From assembly GCA_002315715.1 (NCBI GenBank), contig DCHY01000008.1:15951-45470 (forward strand): DNA of 29,520 nt. The letters are read 5' to 3'. How positions within the stretch are numbered: position 1 is the stretch's first letter; each line of letters starts with the position of its first letter. Under the pieces are notes generated by a model. That model ran no database searches and was not told where the DNA came from. It was given only the letters and a program-made list of their open reading frames with translations. This DNA is from Clostridiales bacterium UBA1740 (GTDB lineage Bacteria; Bacillota; Clostridia; Oscillospirales; CAG-272). This document shows positions 7,007-15,320 of the stretch, in pieces. The position numbers and the translations under genes are program-made.

Positions 7007-7726
7007 ATGTTATCTATCGAACAATTGACGAAAAAGTATGACGAAAAGCCTGCGGTTTCCAATTTGTCTCTTGAAATCGGGGAAGGCGAAATTTGCGGTT
7101 TCATCGGTCACAACGGCGCCGGAAAAACCACGACGCTGAAGGCCTGCGTCGGACTTTTAACCGACTTCGACGGCGACGTAAAAGTGCTTGGTACTTCGGT
7201 GAAAGCGGATCCTCTCACCGTCAAAAAGAATATCGCTTATATTCCCGACAACCCCGATCTTTACGAATTTCTATCCGGCATTCGTTATCTCAATTTTATT
7301 GCGGACGTTTTTGGCGTTTCGGAAGCACAAAGACGGGAAAGAATCAAAAAATACGGCGATCTTTTTGAATTGACAAAGGACCTCGCCGCCCCCATCAACA
7401 CCTATTCACACGGCATGAAGCAGAAACTCTGCATCATCGCGGCTTGGCTACACGCCCCGAAACTCATTCTTATGGATGAACCCTTCGTCGGCTTGGACCC
7501 CAAGGCTGCGCACATTCTCAAGAACATGATGCACGAACATTGTGAAAACGGCGGTTCGATTTTCTTTTCGACACACGTTCTTGACGTGGCGGAAAAACTC
7601 TGCGACCGCGTTGCCATCATCCGTCACGGCGAACTCGTGGTGACGGGCTCGATGGAAGAAGTGAAGGGCAATCAGTCCCTCGAAGACGTGTTCCTTGAAT
7701 TGGAGGGTGACACCGACGATGATTAA
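7007..7726 (+). CDS. ABC transporter ATP-binding protein
   Basis: This 239-residue ATPase subunit has a Walker A at 34-41 (GHNGAGKT), a signature motif YSHGMKQK (133-140) in place of LSGGQ, a Walker B LILMDEP (153-159) and an H-loop STHVLD. The usual Q-loop Gln is replaced (IAYIPDNPDLYE), and the SHGMKQ signature is typical of ABC-2 exporter partners such as EcsA-like ATPases. I chose ATG 7007 because gaaagga lies just upstream; the longer in-frame start at 6968 lies too close to the inferred transcription start to carry its own binding site. The gene overlaps the next by 8 bases, so the two form one transporter. The substrate is unknown. Confidence 0.93.
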   Translation: MLSIEQLTKKYDEKPAVSNLSLEIGEGEICGFIGHNGAGKTTTLKACVGLLTDFDGDVKVLGTSVKADPLTVKKNIAYIPDNPDLYEFLSGIRYLNFIADVFGVSEAQRRERIKKYGDLFELTKDLAAPINTYSHGMKQKLCIIAAWLHAPKLILMDEPFVGLDPKAAHILKNMMHEHCENGGSIFFSTHVLDVAEKLCDRVAIIRHGELVVTGSMEEVKGNQSLEDVFLELEGDTDDD

Positions 7727-9311
7727 GACGCTTCTTGCCATCCGTTTTCGTGCCTTTTTGTCGGCAATCGGCGGAAAGAACAAACAAGGACAGCAAAAGA
7801 CGGTTTCCAAAGGTAAAGTCATCTTGATGGGCGTTCTTTATCTCTATCTTGCCGTTTGTATCGGCGCTTTGAGCGCGATGAACGCCTACGCCGTCAGCGC
7901 TGCCGTCGTCGGCACCGAAATAGAATGGCTCTTCTTTTCGCTTTTCACGGTTTTGCCGTTCTTTATCATTTTGCTTTTCAGTATCTTCGAGATGAAAACG
8001 GAGATTTTCGAATGCCGTGACAACGACATTCTCATTCCTTTGCCGATTCCGGCAAGGGCGATAGTTCTCAGCCGCGTTTTGACGGTTTTGATCTACAACT
8101 ATATCGAAAGTGCCGTTATCATTCTGCCGGCGCTCGTCGCATATCTCGTCGCCGGGGGCAGTGCTCTTTATTTCTTCGGCGGACTTTTGATTTCGCTGTT
8201 CGTGCCGCTCTTGGCAACGGCGATTTCAACCGCCATCGGCTACGCCGTCGCCGTGCTCGCTTCGCATATGAAACACAAGAACTTGGCGACGCTTTTGATT
8301 TCGCTTTTGTTCCTTCTCGGATATTTCTATTTTTACTCTCAAATGATGAGCGGCGAAGCGTATATGACCAACGCCCTCGTCTCGGTTTTGCCGATCCTCG
8401 AGCAATACAAAGCCCTGCGTTTTCTCGGGAAAAGCGCCATGTGGAATCCCTTGGCAACCGTCGGCGTCATTTTGCTTTCGGTCGGCGCTTTCGCTTTGGC
8501 TTATTACTTTATTTCCCGCAATTTTCTGCGCCTCGTCACCCGTGAAAAATCGGTAAAACACGCCTATAAAGAGAAAAAAGAAACGCAAAAATCGCCGTTT
8601 CTTTCGCTTTGCGGCAAAGAATTTCGCCGTTTTGCCTCCTCTGCCGGTTATATGCTCAACGCTTCGATGGGCATTATTATGACGGTCGTCGTCACCGTTT
8701 TGCTCTTTTCCAAGCGCGATTCGCTTCCCACTTTGATGGAAACGCTGGAATTGCAATCGGGACTGTATCCCGTCGTTTTGATGTTGCTCGTCGGCATCGG
8801 CAGTATGACTTCGATTTCGGCGTCCTCGGTATCGCTCGAGGGCAAGAATCTTTGGCTTTTGCGCTCTTTGCCGATTCCGTCTAAAACGGTGCTTCTCGCC
8901 AAGGCCGTGCCGCATTTTTTGCTTTCGGCACCCGTCGGCGTAGTGTGCGCGCTCGCCGCTGCCGCTTTAGTGCCCGACGTTTCGGTACTTGACTGCCTTT
9001 TTGCCGTGTTGCTTCCGCTTTCGGCATCGCTTGCTCTGTCGCTTCTCGGCGTTGCCGTCAACGTTTGGCTCCCGAAATTCGATTGGGTCAACGAGATGGC
9101 AGTCGTCAAACGGGCAACCCCCGTCATGATTTTCACTCTCGCCCCGATGCTCTTGACGTTCTTGCTCGTCGCCGGCACTTTCTTTTTAACGCTCGTCGGG
9201 CTCGGTTTTCTCGGCGTTATCTTCGCTTTTGCTCTTTATTCGGGTGTGGCTGTTGCCGCTTGCTTCTTGGTAGTCGGTCCCTGCGCCGCGAAATTCGACA
9301 CTTTCTCGTAA
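7719..9311 (+). CDS. ABC exporter permease, large multi-span subunit
   Basis: This 530-residue protein is very hydrophobic, with roughly 12 predicted helices. It has two similar cytoplasmic segments, DNDILIPLPIPARAIVLSR in the N-terminal half and LWLLRSLPIPSKTVLLAK in the C-terminal half. That internal repeat is typical of the large single-chain permeases that pair with ABC-2 type ATPases. The ATG at 7719 overlaps the end of the ATPase gene and has a ggaggg site inside it. Two such halves in one chain could form the complete membrane channel with an ATPase dimer. No substrate can be named; homologous systems are often of unknown function or linked to peptide or antibiotic export. No terminator follows, so read-through into murA is possible. 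Confidence 0.85.
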   Translation: MIKTLLAIRFRAFLSAIGGKNKQGQQKTVSKGKVILMGVLYLYLAVCIGALSAMNAYAVSAAVVGTEIEWLFFSLFTVLPFFIILLFSIFEMKTEIFECRDNDILIPLPIPARAIVLSRVLTVLIYNYIESAVIILPALVAYLVAGGSALYFFGGLLISLFVPLLATAISTAIGYAVAVLASHMKHKNLATLLISLLFLLGYFYFYSQMMSGEAYMTNALVSVLPILEQYKALRFLGKSAMWNPLATVGVILLSVGAFALAYYFISRNFLRLVTREKSVKHAYKEKKETQKSPFLSLCGKEFRRFASSAGYMLNASMGIIMTVVVTVLLFSKRDSLPTLMETLELQSGLYPVVLMLLVGIGSMTSISASSVSLEGKNLWLLRSLPIPSKTVLLAKAVPHFLLSAPVGVVCALAAAALVPDVSVLDCLFAVLLPLSASLALSLLGVAVNVWLPKFDWVNEMAVVKRATPVMIFTLAPMLLTFLLVAGTFFLTLVGLGFLGVIFAFALYSGVAVAACFLVVGPCAAKFDTFS

Positions 9312-9373
9312 TCACCTATACCGTCCCCCTTCATAAAATGTACTGTACGGTAGATTTTTAAGTGGGGATGAAT

Positions 9374-10609
9374 ATGCAGACTTATATCGTTCACGGAGGC
9401 AGCAAACTGTCCGGAACCGTCCAAATCGGCGGCTCGAAAAATGCAGCGCTTCCTCTTTTATTTGCCACTTTGATAACCGACGGTTTGTCGGTGTTTGACG
9501 GTGTTCCCGCCATCGATGACGTCAGAGCGGCGGTGTCAATTCTTGAAAGTTACGGCGCCGTCGTGGAATATCCGAAAAGCGGCGTTTTAACGGTGGACAC
9601 AAGCCACCTCGAAAACGGCACGCCGCCCCTTTCGGAAGTCCGAAAAATTCGCGCGTCCAGTTATCTTTTGGGGGCGGCGCTCGGCCGCTTCGGAAATGCC
9701 CCCGTGTTGCCGTTCGGCGGTTGCGCCTTTTGTGACCGACCGATTGATATGCATCTCTCGGCGGCAAAAGCCTTCGGGGCTTCTCAAACCGAAGGGGAAC
9801 TCTTCGCCGACGCTTTGCACGGCGCCGAAATCGTCTTTCAAAAGACCTCGGTCGGTGCCACCGTCAACGCGCTGTTCATGGCGGTTTGTGCCAAAGGGGA
9901 CAGCGTCATTCGCGGTGCGGCAACCGAGCCGCACGTCTTGGCGCTTGTCGATTACTTAAACGCCGCCGGCGCCGATATTACCCGAAGAGACAACACGTTT
10001 TCGGTGCATGGGAGCGGCACTCTTCACGGCGCGAAAGCCAAGGTCATTCCCGATATGATTGAGGCAGGTACCTACCTTTTGGCAGGACTTTTGACAGACG
10101 GAAAAGTCACGGTCCAAAACGTCAATCCCGCGGATTTGTCCCCTTTCCTCGATTGCTTGCGCAAGGGAGGCGCCGCGTTTGACATTCACCCCGACGCGGT
10201 TCGTTCCGTCTCGTCCGTTATCCGACCTTTTTCGGTCACGACAGCCCCGTTTCCGGGCTTTCCCACCGATTTACAGCCGCAGACGGCGGTGCTGATGGCA
10301 AAAAACGGAGGCGGACACATCGGGGAAACCGTCTTTCCCGAGCGTTTCGGCTATTTAGACTGCCTTTCTCCCCTCGGCATTCGTTATGAAAAGCAAAATG
10401 CCGAAGCCGAAATCTTCCCATCAAAAATCCATCATGGCAACACCCGTGCCGCCGACCTGAGAGGCGGGGCTGCCGTAGTCTTGGCGGCACTTTGTGCCGA
10501 CGGCGTCACCACCGTCGATAACGCGCAGATTCTTTTGCGCGGCTATGAAAATTTGTCAACGAAATTGTCGGCGCTCGGCGCCGACGTTGAAATAATAAAC
10601 GGAGAATAA
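9374..10609 (+). CDS. murA: UDP-N-acetylglucosamine 1-carboxyvinyltransferase
   Basis: This 411-residue enzyme transfers enolpyruvate from PEP to UDP-GlcNAc, the first committed step of peptidoglycan synthesis. Key residues are intact: Lys22 (GGSKNAALP), the PEP-attacking Cys (about residue 117, in GGCAFCDRPID), the nearby Arg, the catalytic Asp (about 299, FPTDLQPQ) and the C-terminal Arg in RGYENLSTKL. The presence of Cys rather than Asp predicts fosfomycin sensitivity at the target level. I prefer ATG 9374 because gtgggg lies 6 bases upstream; ATG 9368 and GTG 9362 are possible. It is followed after 3 bases by the vitamin B6 kinase gene. Many Firmicutes have two murA copies, and this could be either. 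Confidence 0.92.
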   Translation: MQTYIVHGGSKLSGTVQIGGSKNAALPLLFATLITDGLSVFDGVPAIDDVRAAVSILESYGAVVEYPKSGVLTVDTSHLENGTPPLSEVRKIRASSYLLGAALGRFGNAPVLPFGGCAFCDRPIDMHLSAAKAFGASQTEGELFADALHGAEIVFQKTSVGATVNALFMAVCAKGDSVIRGAATEPHVLALVDYLNAAGADITRRDNTFSVHGSGTLHGAKAKVIPDMIEAGTYLLAGLLTDGKVTVQNVNPADLSPFLDCLRKGGAAFDIHPDAVRSVSSVIRPFSVTTAPFPGFPTDLQPQTAVLMAKNGGGHIGETVFPERFGYLDCLSPLGIRYEKQNAEAEIFPSKIHHGNTRAADLRGGAAVVLAALCADGVTTVDNAQILLRGYENLSTKLSALGADVEIINGE

Positions 10610-10612
10610 AAA

Positions 10613-11443
10613 ATGAAAAGAATCATGACAGTGCAGGATATTTCCTGCGTCGGAAAGTGCTCCTTGACGGTGGCACTTCCCATAATCTCGGCGGCAGGTG
10701 TGGAAGCGGCGGTTTTACCGACCGCGGTGCTGTCGACACATACGGCTTTCCCGAAATACACTTTTCGCGATTTGACGGACGAAATGCAGCCCATCGCCGA
10801 TACCTTCAAAGAGTTGAACCTCGACTTTGACGCTTTGTACACGGGCTACCTCGGCTCTTTCGAGCAGCTTGACTTCATCGACCGCTTTATCGCCGATTTC
10901 AAAAAGCCCGATACTATGATCGTCGTCGATCCCGTCATGGCAGACAACGGCGTGCTTTACAAGGGATTTACGCAGGAATTTGCCGACAAAATGGCAAAAC
11001 TCTGTGCCAAAGCCGACCTTATCATTCCCAATTTGACCGAAGCCGCGTTTATGCTTCATATTCCTTACGCAGAGAACTACGACGAAGCGTACGTCAAAGA
11101 CGTGCTCGTCCGTTTGACGAAACTCGGCACCAAATGCGCCGCCCTCACCGGCATTTCTTTGCATGAAGGAAAAATCGGCGTGTATGCTTACCACGCCGAT
11201 ACCGACAGTTTCTATTTCTACGAAAACGAAAAACTCCCCGTTTCCTATCACGGCACCGGCGACGTCTTCGCCTCCTGCGCCCTCGGCGCTTGTATGCGCG
11301 GACTATCCGTCGACGAGAGTTTGCGTCTCGCGGTGGATTTCACCCTCGAGAGCATGAAGATGACGGCAAAAGACCCCGAGCGCCGTTTCTACGGTGTCAA
11401 CTTCGAGGAAGCACTTCCGCTTCTCATCAGCCGTTTGTCTTAA
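10613..11443 (+). CDS. Pyridoxal/pyridoxamine kinase
   Basis: This 276-residue protein is a ribokinase-fold kinase of the PdxK/PdxY group, which phosphorylates vitamin B6 vitamers for pyridoxal phosphate salvage. It shows the N-terminal substrate region (VQDISCVGKCSLTVALPII), the VVDPVMADNG segment (104-113) and the catalytic HGTGDVFAS motif (213-221; Asp of GTGD is the base). The start follows cggagaa, which lies in the last codons of murA, so translation is probably coupled. Its stop overlaps the stop of the convergent yrzE-like gene by a few bases. The exact vitamer preference (pyridoxal versus pyridoxamine) is not readable. Confidence 0.9.
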   Translation: MKRIMTVQDISCVGKCSLTVALPIISAAGVEAAVLPTAVLSTHTAFPKYTFRDLTDEMQPIADTFKELNLDFDALYTGYLGSFEQLDFIDRFIADFKKPDTMIVVDPVMADNGVLYKGFTQEFADKMAKLCAKADLIIPNLTEAAFMLHIPYAENYDEAYVKDVLVRLTKLGTKCAALTGISLHEGKIGVYAYHADTDSFYFYENEKLPVSYHGTGDVFASCALGACMRGLSVDESLRLAVDFTLESMKMTAKDPERRFYGVNFEEALPLLISRLS

Positions 11444-11844
11444 CGGTGTAAACGCCGTTTCTTCTTCATACATCCGAAAACGCACCCGAGAATCACGGCG
11501 ACGAAAAACGCAAGCACCGACAAAAGAGTATTTGCGCCGATATGACTGCCGAGAAACAAGGGCAAGAGAAGGGCCAAGGCGGCGGCAAACGACCCCGACA
11601 AAATCGCCGTTTGCCACTTTTGTTCCCTCTTGCATTTTGCCGCCAAAAAACTGCCGAAAAATCCCGCCGTCAAAAAAGCGGCAAAGGAAAAAATCGACAG
11701 ATACGGCAAAGGATTTTTCATCTTGGTAGCAATAAGGGAAAACAGAAGCGCGCATAGGATAAAGATGACGGCATAGCCGAGGATGGCTATCACCGTTTCG
11801 CCCGTTTTGCTTTTTCCGAAACGGTTGCACAAGCGTTTTTGCAT
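11440..11844 (-). CDS. YrzE-like (TIGR04086 family) four-helix membrane protein
   Basis: This 134-residue protein has four hydrophobic segments (about 18-39, 48-70, 79-100, 105-125) and basic termini, ending KKKRRLHR. The size, topology and position directly after yajC match the TIGR04086/YrzE family of Firmicutes, whose function is unknown. The ATG follows a GGAGG site by 7 bases, but that site lies in the 3' arm of the terminator hairpin at 11851-11889 and the T-run directly abuts the ATG. Expression should therefore depend on read-through from yajC and on the hairpin opening. Its stop overlaps that of the convergent pyridoxal kinase gene. Confidence 0.75.
   Translation of the reverse strand: MQKRLCNRFGKSKTGETVIAILGYAVIFILCALLFSLIATKMKNPLPYLSIFSFAAFLTAGFFGSFLAAKCKREQKWQTAILSGSFAAALALLLPLFLGSHIGANTLLSVLAFFVAVILGCVFGCMKKKRRLHR
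11442..11464 (+). terminator. Possible weak terminator after the pyridoxal kinase gene
   Basis: A 7-base stem (AACGGTG / CGCCGTT, one wobble) with a TAAA loop starts at the stop codon and is followed by TTCTTCTTC rather than a clean T-run. It lies inside the end of the convergent gene. Confidence 0.4.
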
Positions 11845-11897
11845 AAAAAAGCCTCCGAAAGTTTTCTTAGGAAAACTATATTCGGAGGCTCTTTTTT
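11845..11897 (-). terminator. Terminator hairpin between yajC and the yrzE-like gene, covering its ribosome binding site
   Basis: The outer stem pairs 11851-11859 with 11881-11889 (GCCTCCGAA / TTCGGAGGC). The inner stem pairs 11860-11866 with 11871-11877 (AGTTTTC / GAAAACT), with a TTAG loop and a small bulge. T-runs flank both sides. On the minus strand the 3' arm contains the only GGAGG available to the downstream gene, and the six T residues immediately precede its ATG. Confidence 0.8.
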
Positions 11898-11909
11898 TAG
11901 AAGTGAAGA

Positions 11910-12248
11910 TTACGCATTCTCTTCGGTGGAGGCGGTTTTTTGCTCCATCACGTCGGACATTTTGACGTCAACGGAACGGATAGCGCTTTTGAGAAAACGA
12001 ATCTGCGTCTTGGCTTTGGTGGTTTCCAAAACGAAGGTCTCTTCCTTGATGGAGACGACTTTTCCGATAATACCGCCGATGGTGGTGACTTCGTCACCGA
12101 CGGAAAGGGCAGCGCGCATCTCGGAATCTTTCTTCTCCTGCTTTTTCTGAGGACGAATCATCAGAAAATAAACGGCAACGCCAAACACGGCGATCATGAG
12201 AATCGTCGAAAGCGTCTGATTGTTTGCTAAATCAATGGCAAGGTACAT
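11910..12248 (-). CDS. yajC: Preprotein translocase subunit YajC
   Basis: This 112-residue protein has one N-terminal membrane helix (about 11-30, ending YFLMIRPQKKQEKK, the YajC signature) and a small soluble domain with the conserved VGDEVTTIGGIIGKV. YajC associates with SecDF-YidC in the membrane and assists Sec-dependent export. I chose ATG 12248 because aaagga lies 8-9 bases upstream; the longer frame reaching 12287 would start inside the promoter. It is followed by a yrzE-like gene and divergent from a spoVB-like gene, an order recalled from Bacillus (spoVB/yrbG/yrzE/yajC). Confidence 0.95.
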   Translation of the reverse strand: MYLAIDLANNQTLSTILMIAVFGVAVYFLMIRPQKKQEKKDSEMRAALSVGDEVTTIGGIIGKVVSIKEETFVLETTKAKTQIRFLKSAIRSVDVKMSDVMEQKTASTEENA

Positions 12249-12277
12249 GTTCTTGGTCCTTTCGGTTATTTTTTTAT

Positions 12278-12306
12278 ATTCTACCATATTTTTCAGTGGA
12301 AAGCAA
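12278..12306 (-). promoter_or_regulatory. Promoter of yajC
   Basis: On the minus strand: TTGCTT, 17-base spacer, TAGAAT with an extended -10 (TATGGTAGAAT). It belongs to the same extended -10 type as several other promoters in the window. Confidence 0.75.
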
Positions 12307-12360
12307 TAGTGCTGTGTGACTTTTTTGTGAATAGCAAAGCTTCTCCCGTGCGCTTTCTCG

Positions 12361-12392
12361 GTTCATGTTTTTCTCCTTTCGTTCATACTGTA
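12361..12392 (+). promoter_or_regulatory. Possible sporulation-sigma promoter of the spoVB-like gene
   Basis: CATACTGTA (12384-12392) fits the SigE/SigK-type -10 consensus (CATAnnnTA), with a weak upstream element around TTCATGTTT (12362-12370). The start would fall just before the aaggag site. No SigA-like pair was found here. SpoVB is SigE-controlled in Bacillus, which is the main reason to propose this. Confidence 0.3.
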
Positions 12393-12409
12393 GTGCAAGG
12401 AGAATCGCA

Positions 12410-13942
12410 ATGACGAAAAAAACACTGTTTTTTGAAAACGGCATCCTGCTGACCGCCGTTGCCATCGTGGCGCGGACCGTCGGTATCTTTTTTAACGCTT
12501 TCGTGACGAAAACGGTCGGCGCCGCCGGTATGGGACTGTTCACTTTGATTATGACGGTTTACGGCTTTGCCGTAACCTTCGCCACCGCCGGCATCGGTCT
12601 TGCCGTGACAAGACTCGTGGCAAAGGCAATAGGCGAAAAGCGCGAGAGGGAAGTGCCGGCGGTTGTGAAGACTTGCCTTTTCTACGCCTTGCTTTTCAGT
12701 TTGAGCGCCGCCGCAATTCTGTTTTCTCTATCCTCTGTTATCGCGAAAGGAGCACTTTCGGATGAACGCGCCGCCTTGCCGCTGCGCCTGTTATCCCTAT
12801 CGTTGCCTTTTACGGCTCTGATCGTAGTGATAGGCGGATATTTCACCGCCATCCGCAAAGTAAAACGCAACGCCGCCGTGCAGGTCGTCACGGGCGGTTT
12901 GAAAATTCTCATTACCCTTTTCAAAATCGGGAAAGCGGCAGAGGGCGGAACCGTCGCGGCGGTGCGCTTTTTGTGTGGGTTATCGACGCTTTTTGAGGCG
13001 ATTTCGGCATTCGTGCTCGTTTGCCTATTCCTGCTTGATGCGCCGATTCGGCACCGCGAAAGGGACGTCGCACGCTATCCGAAAAGAAAGGTTTTCGCCT
13101 TGGCTTTTCCTTTGGCACTGTCGGCGTATATCCGTTCCGCACTCGTGACGGTCGAGCATATTTTGATTCCGAAATGCCTCGAAAAATTCGGTCAATCGAC
13201 CGAAAGCGCCTTGGCTTCCTACGGCGTTTTGCACGGTATGGTCGTGCCGCTCATTTTGTATCCCATGGCGGCGCTGTCGTCTTTTGCGGGACTGCTTATT
13301 CCCGAGTTTGCCGAAGCCCACGCCGAGAAAAACAACGAGAGAATGACGAAAATCACCGAGCGTGCCCTCGGCGCAACTATCGTTTTTGCGGTAGGCGTCA
13401 GCGTCTGTCTCTGCTATTTTTCGGAGGAACTCGGATATTGCGTATACCATTCCTACGAAGCCGGATACTATACGGCGGTGCTTTGCTGCGTCATTCCCAT
13501 CATGTATCTCGATCACGTGACCGACGCCATCTTAAAAGGCATCGGAGAGCAGGTGTATTCGATGTGGGTAAACATCACCGATGCGGCGCTTTCGGTACTG
13601 TTAGTCCTGATATTGCTACCTAAACTTGGCATTTTAGGCTACGCTGTCGTGATTGCCGCTATGGAAGGGTACAATTTTCTCCTTTCGTTTTTGCGTCTCA
13701 AAAAGAGAATTGCTTTTCGCTTGTCGCTCCCTTCGACGGTTTTGCCGCCGCTTTTGGCAGGCGCCTGCGGCACGCTTTTGTGCCGTGCCGTTTTCAAAAT
13801 CAACGGCAGGGCAACGGATGGGTCTCTTTTGCTTCTCAAAATGATATTTACGGCGGCTATGTTTTTTCTCTTTCTTTGGATCTTTTCTCTTTTTTCTTCC
13901 CGAAAATTTCGAAAGAACGGCAAAAAACAATTGCTTTTTTAA
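12410..13942 (+). CDS. spoVB: SpoVB-like polysaccharide/lipid flippase (MOP superfamily)
   Basis: This 510-residue protein has about 14 hydrophobic helices and belongs to the MOP/MATE-like flippase family containing SpoVB, MurJ and Wzx. It begins MTKKTLFFENGILLTAVAIV and has the typical ARTVGIFFNAFVTKTVGAAGMGLF repeat-helix pattern with conserved VGAAGMG (42-48). I chose ATG 12410 because aaggag lies at ideal spacing. In Bacillus SpoVB is needed for spore cortex synthesis, and the divergent yajC plus yrzE-like neighbourhood supports this branch. A vegetative lipid II or polysaccharide flippase cannot be excluded. The next gene's promoter overlaps its 3' end. Confidence 0.75.
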   Translation: MTKKTLFFENGILLTAVAIVARTVGIFFNAFVTKTVGAAGMGLFTLIMTVYGFAVTFATAGIGLAVTRLVAKAIGEKREREVPAVVKTCLFYALLFSLSAAAILFSLSSVIAKGALSDERAALPLRLLSLSLPFTALIVVIGGYFTAIRKVKRNAAVQVVTGGLKILITLFKIGKAAEGGTVAAVRFLCGLSTLFEAISAFVLVCLFLLDAPIRHRERDVARYPKRKVFALAFPLALSAYIRSALVTVEHILIPKCLEKFGQSTESALASYGVLHGMVVPLILYPMAALSSFAGLLIPEFAEAHAEKNNERMTKITERALGATIVFAVGVSVCLCYFSEELGYCVYHSYEAGYYTAVLCCVIPIMYLDHVTDAILKGIGEQVYSMWVNITDAALSVLLVLILLPKLGILGYAVVIAAMEGYNFLLSFLRLKKRIAFRLSLPSTVLPPLLAGACGTLLCRAVFKINGRATDGSLLLLKMIFTAAMFFLFLWIFSLFSSRKFRKNGKKQLLF

Positions 13943-13959
13943 TATTTTTATGCTAAAAT
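13931..13959 (+). promoter_or_regulatory. Promoter of the DUF512-der-obg operon
   Basis: TTGCTT, 17-base spacer, TAAAAT with an extended -10 (TATGCTAAAAT). The -35 and spacer overlap the last codons of the spoVB-like gene, so the GTPase operon can be transcribed independently of it. Confidence 0.8.
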
Positions 13960-13997
13960 TATTATCGGAGTATTTTGGAAAAAGGAAAGGAGAAAAA

Positions 13998-15311
13998 ATG
14001 GTTAAAATCGTCGAAGTGCAAAAGCATTCCAAAGCGGCGCGCCACGGCATTCGCCCGGGCGATATCCTCGTCAGCATTGACGGCCACGAGATACGCGACG
14101 TTCTCGACTACCGTTTCTATCTTTCCGAATGCGTCATTTTGCTCTCCCTTTTGCGAGGCGAAAAAACCTTCACGGTGCGCATCAAAAAAGAACAGTACGA
14201 CGACATCGGTCTTTCTTTTGCCACGCCCCTGATGGATGAAAAACACACCTGCAAAAACGGTTGTATTTTCTGCTTTATCGACCAAAATCCGAAAGGCATG
14301 CGCGAGTCGATTTATTTCAAAGACGACGATTCCCGCCTTTCTTTCCTTCACGGAAATTATATCACCCTCACCAATATGAAAGACGAAGATATCGAGCGCA
14401 TCGTCAAAATGCGTTTTTCTCCCGTCAACGTTTCGATTCATACGACCAACCCCGACCTGCGCGTTTCCATGATGAAGAACAAACGCGCCGGGGAAGTGTT
14501 GAAATATCTTTCGACTCTGGCAGACGCCGGCATTTCCATCTGCGGACAAATCGTGCTTTGCCGCGGTGTCAACGACGGCGCGGAACTTGAAAGAACGCTA
14601 TCGGATTTGGCGTCTTATTACCCCGCCATGCGCAGCGTGTCTATCGTGCCGGCAGGGTTGACGGCGCACCGCGACGGGCTTTACCCCTTGACGGACTTTT
14701 CCGCCGAGGAAGCAAAAGCGGTGATAAAAACCGTTCAAAAGCACGGCGACTTCATGAAAGAAAAATACGGCGAGCGCGTCTTTTTCGCCGCCGACGAACT
14801 GTTTCAAAAAGCGGGGCTTCCCATTCCCGAACAATCCTATTACGAGGATTATCCGCAAATTGAAAACGGTGTCGGCATGATTCGTTCTTTCACCGAGGAA
14901 TTTTTGGGGACTCTCGCAACGCTTGATGAGGAAAAGACGGCGTTTTGTCCCATCGCCAAAGAACTTTCGATTGCCACGGGTTACGCGTCGTACCCCATGA
15001 TGCAACGACTGATAAAAGCCCTGACGGACAAGTACCCGCAAATCACGGTGCATCTCTATCCCGTCAAAAACGCCTTTTTCGGCGAGAGCATCACCGTTTC
15101 GGGACTCTTAACCGGAAAAGACATCGCCGAACAACTGCGGGGCAAACCGCTCGGGGAGTATCTTCTCATTCCCAAGAACACCCTGCGTGCCGGGGAAGAC
15201 GTCTTTCTTTGCGGCATGACGGTCTTGGAACTTTCAAAGACTCTCGGCGTTCCCGTTTGCTATACCGAGAACGACGGTTCGGATTTTTTATACAACATGG
15301 TCGAGGACTAG
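13998..15311 (+). CDS. DUF512 family PDZ/iron-sulfur (radical-SAM-like) protein
   Basis: This 437-residue protein starts with a PDZ-like domain (about 1-60, HGIRPGDILVSIDGHEI), continues with a cluster motif CKNGCIFC (C85, C89, C92; CxxxCxxC spacing with an aromatic, as in radical SAM enzymes), and ends with the DUF512 domain. FeS proteins of this type are widespread in Clostridia and cyanobacteria, commonly beside der, and their reaction is unknown. ATG 13998 has a strong aaaggag site; an earlier in-frame ATG lies inside the promoter. The stop codon overlaps the der ribosome binding site, so expression with der is tight. The link suggests, but does not prove, a role near ribosome assembly or RNA modification. 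Confidence 0.9.
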   Translation: MVKIVEVQKHSKAARHGIRPGDILVSIDGHEIRDVLDYRFYLSECVILLSLLRGEKTFTVRIKKEQYDDIGLSFATPLMDEKHTCKNGCIFCFIDQNPKGMRESIYFKDDDSRLSFLHGNYITLTNMKDEDIERIVKMRFSPVNVSIHTTNPDLRVSMMKNKRAGEVLKYLSTLADAGISICGQIVLCRGVNDGAELERTLSDLASYYPAMRSVSIVPAGLTAHRDGLYPLTDFSAEEAKAVIKTVQKHGDFMKEKYGERVFFAADELFQKAGLPIPEQSYYEDYPQIENGVGMIRSFTEEFLGTLATLDEEKTAFCPIAKELSIATGYASYPMMQRLIKALTDKYPQITVHLYPVKNAFFGESITVSGLLTGKDIAEQLRGKPLGEYLLIPKNTLRAGEDVFLCGMTVLELSKTLGVPVCYTENDGSDFLYNMVED

Positions 15312-15320
15312 GAGGTATTT

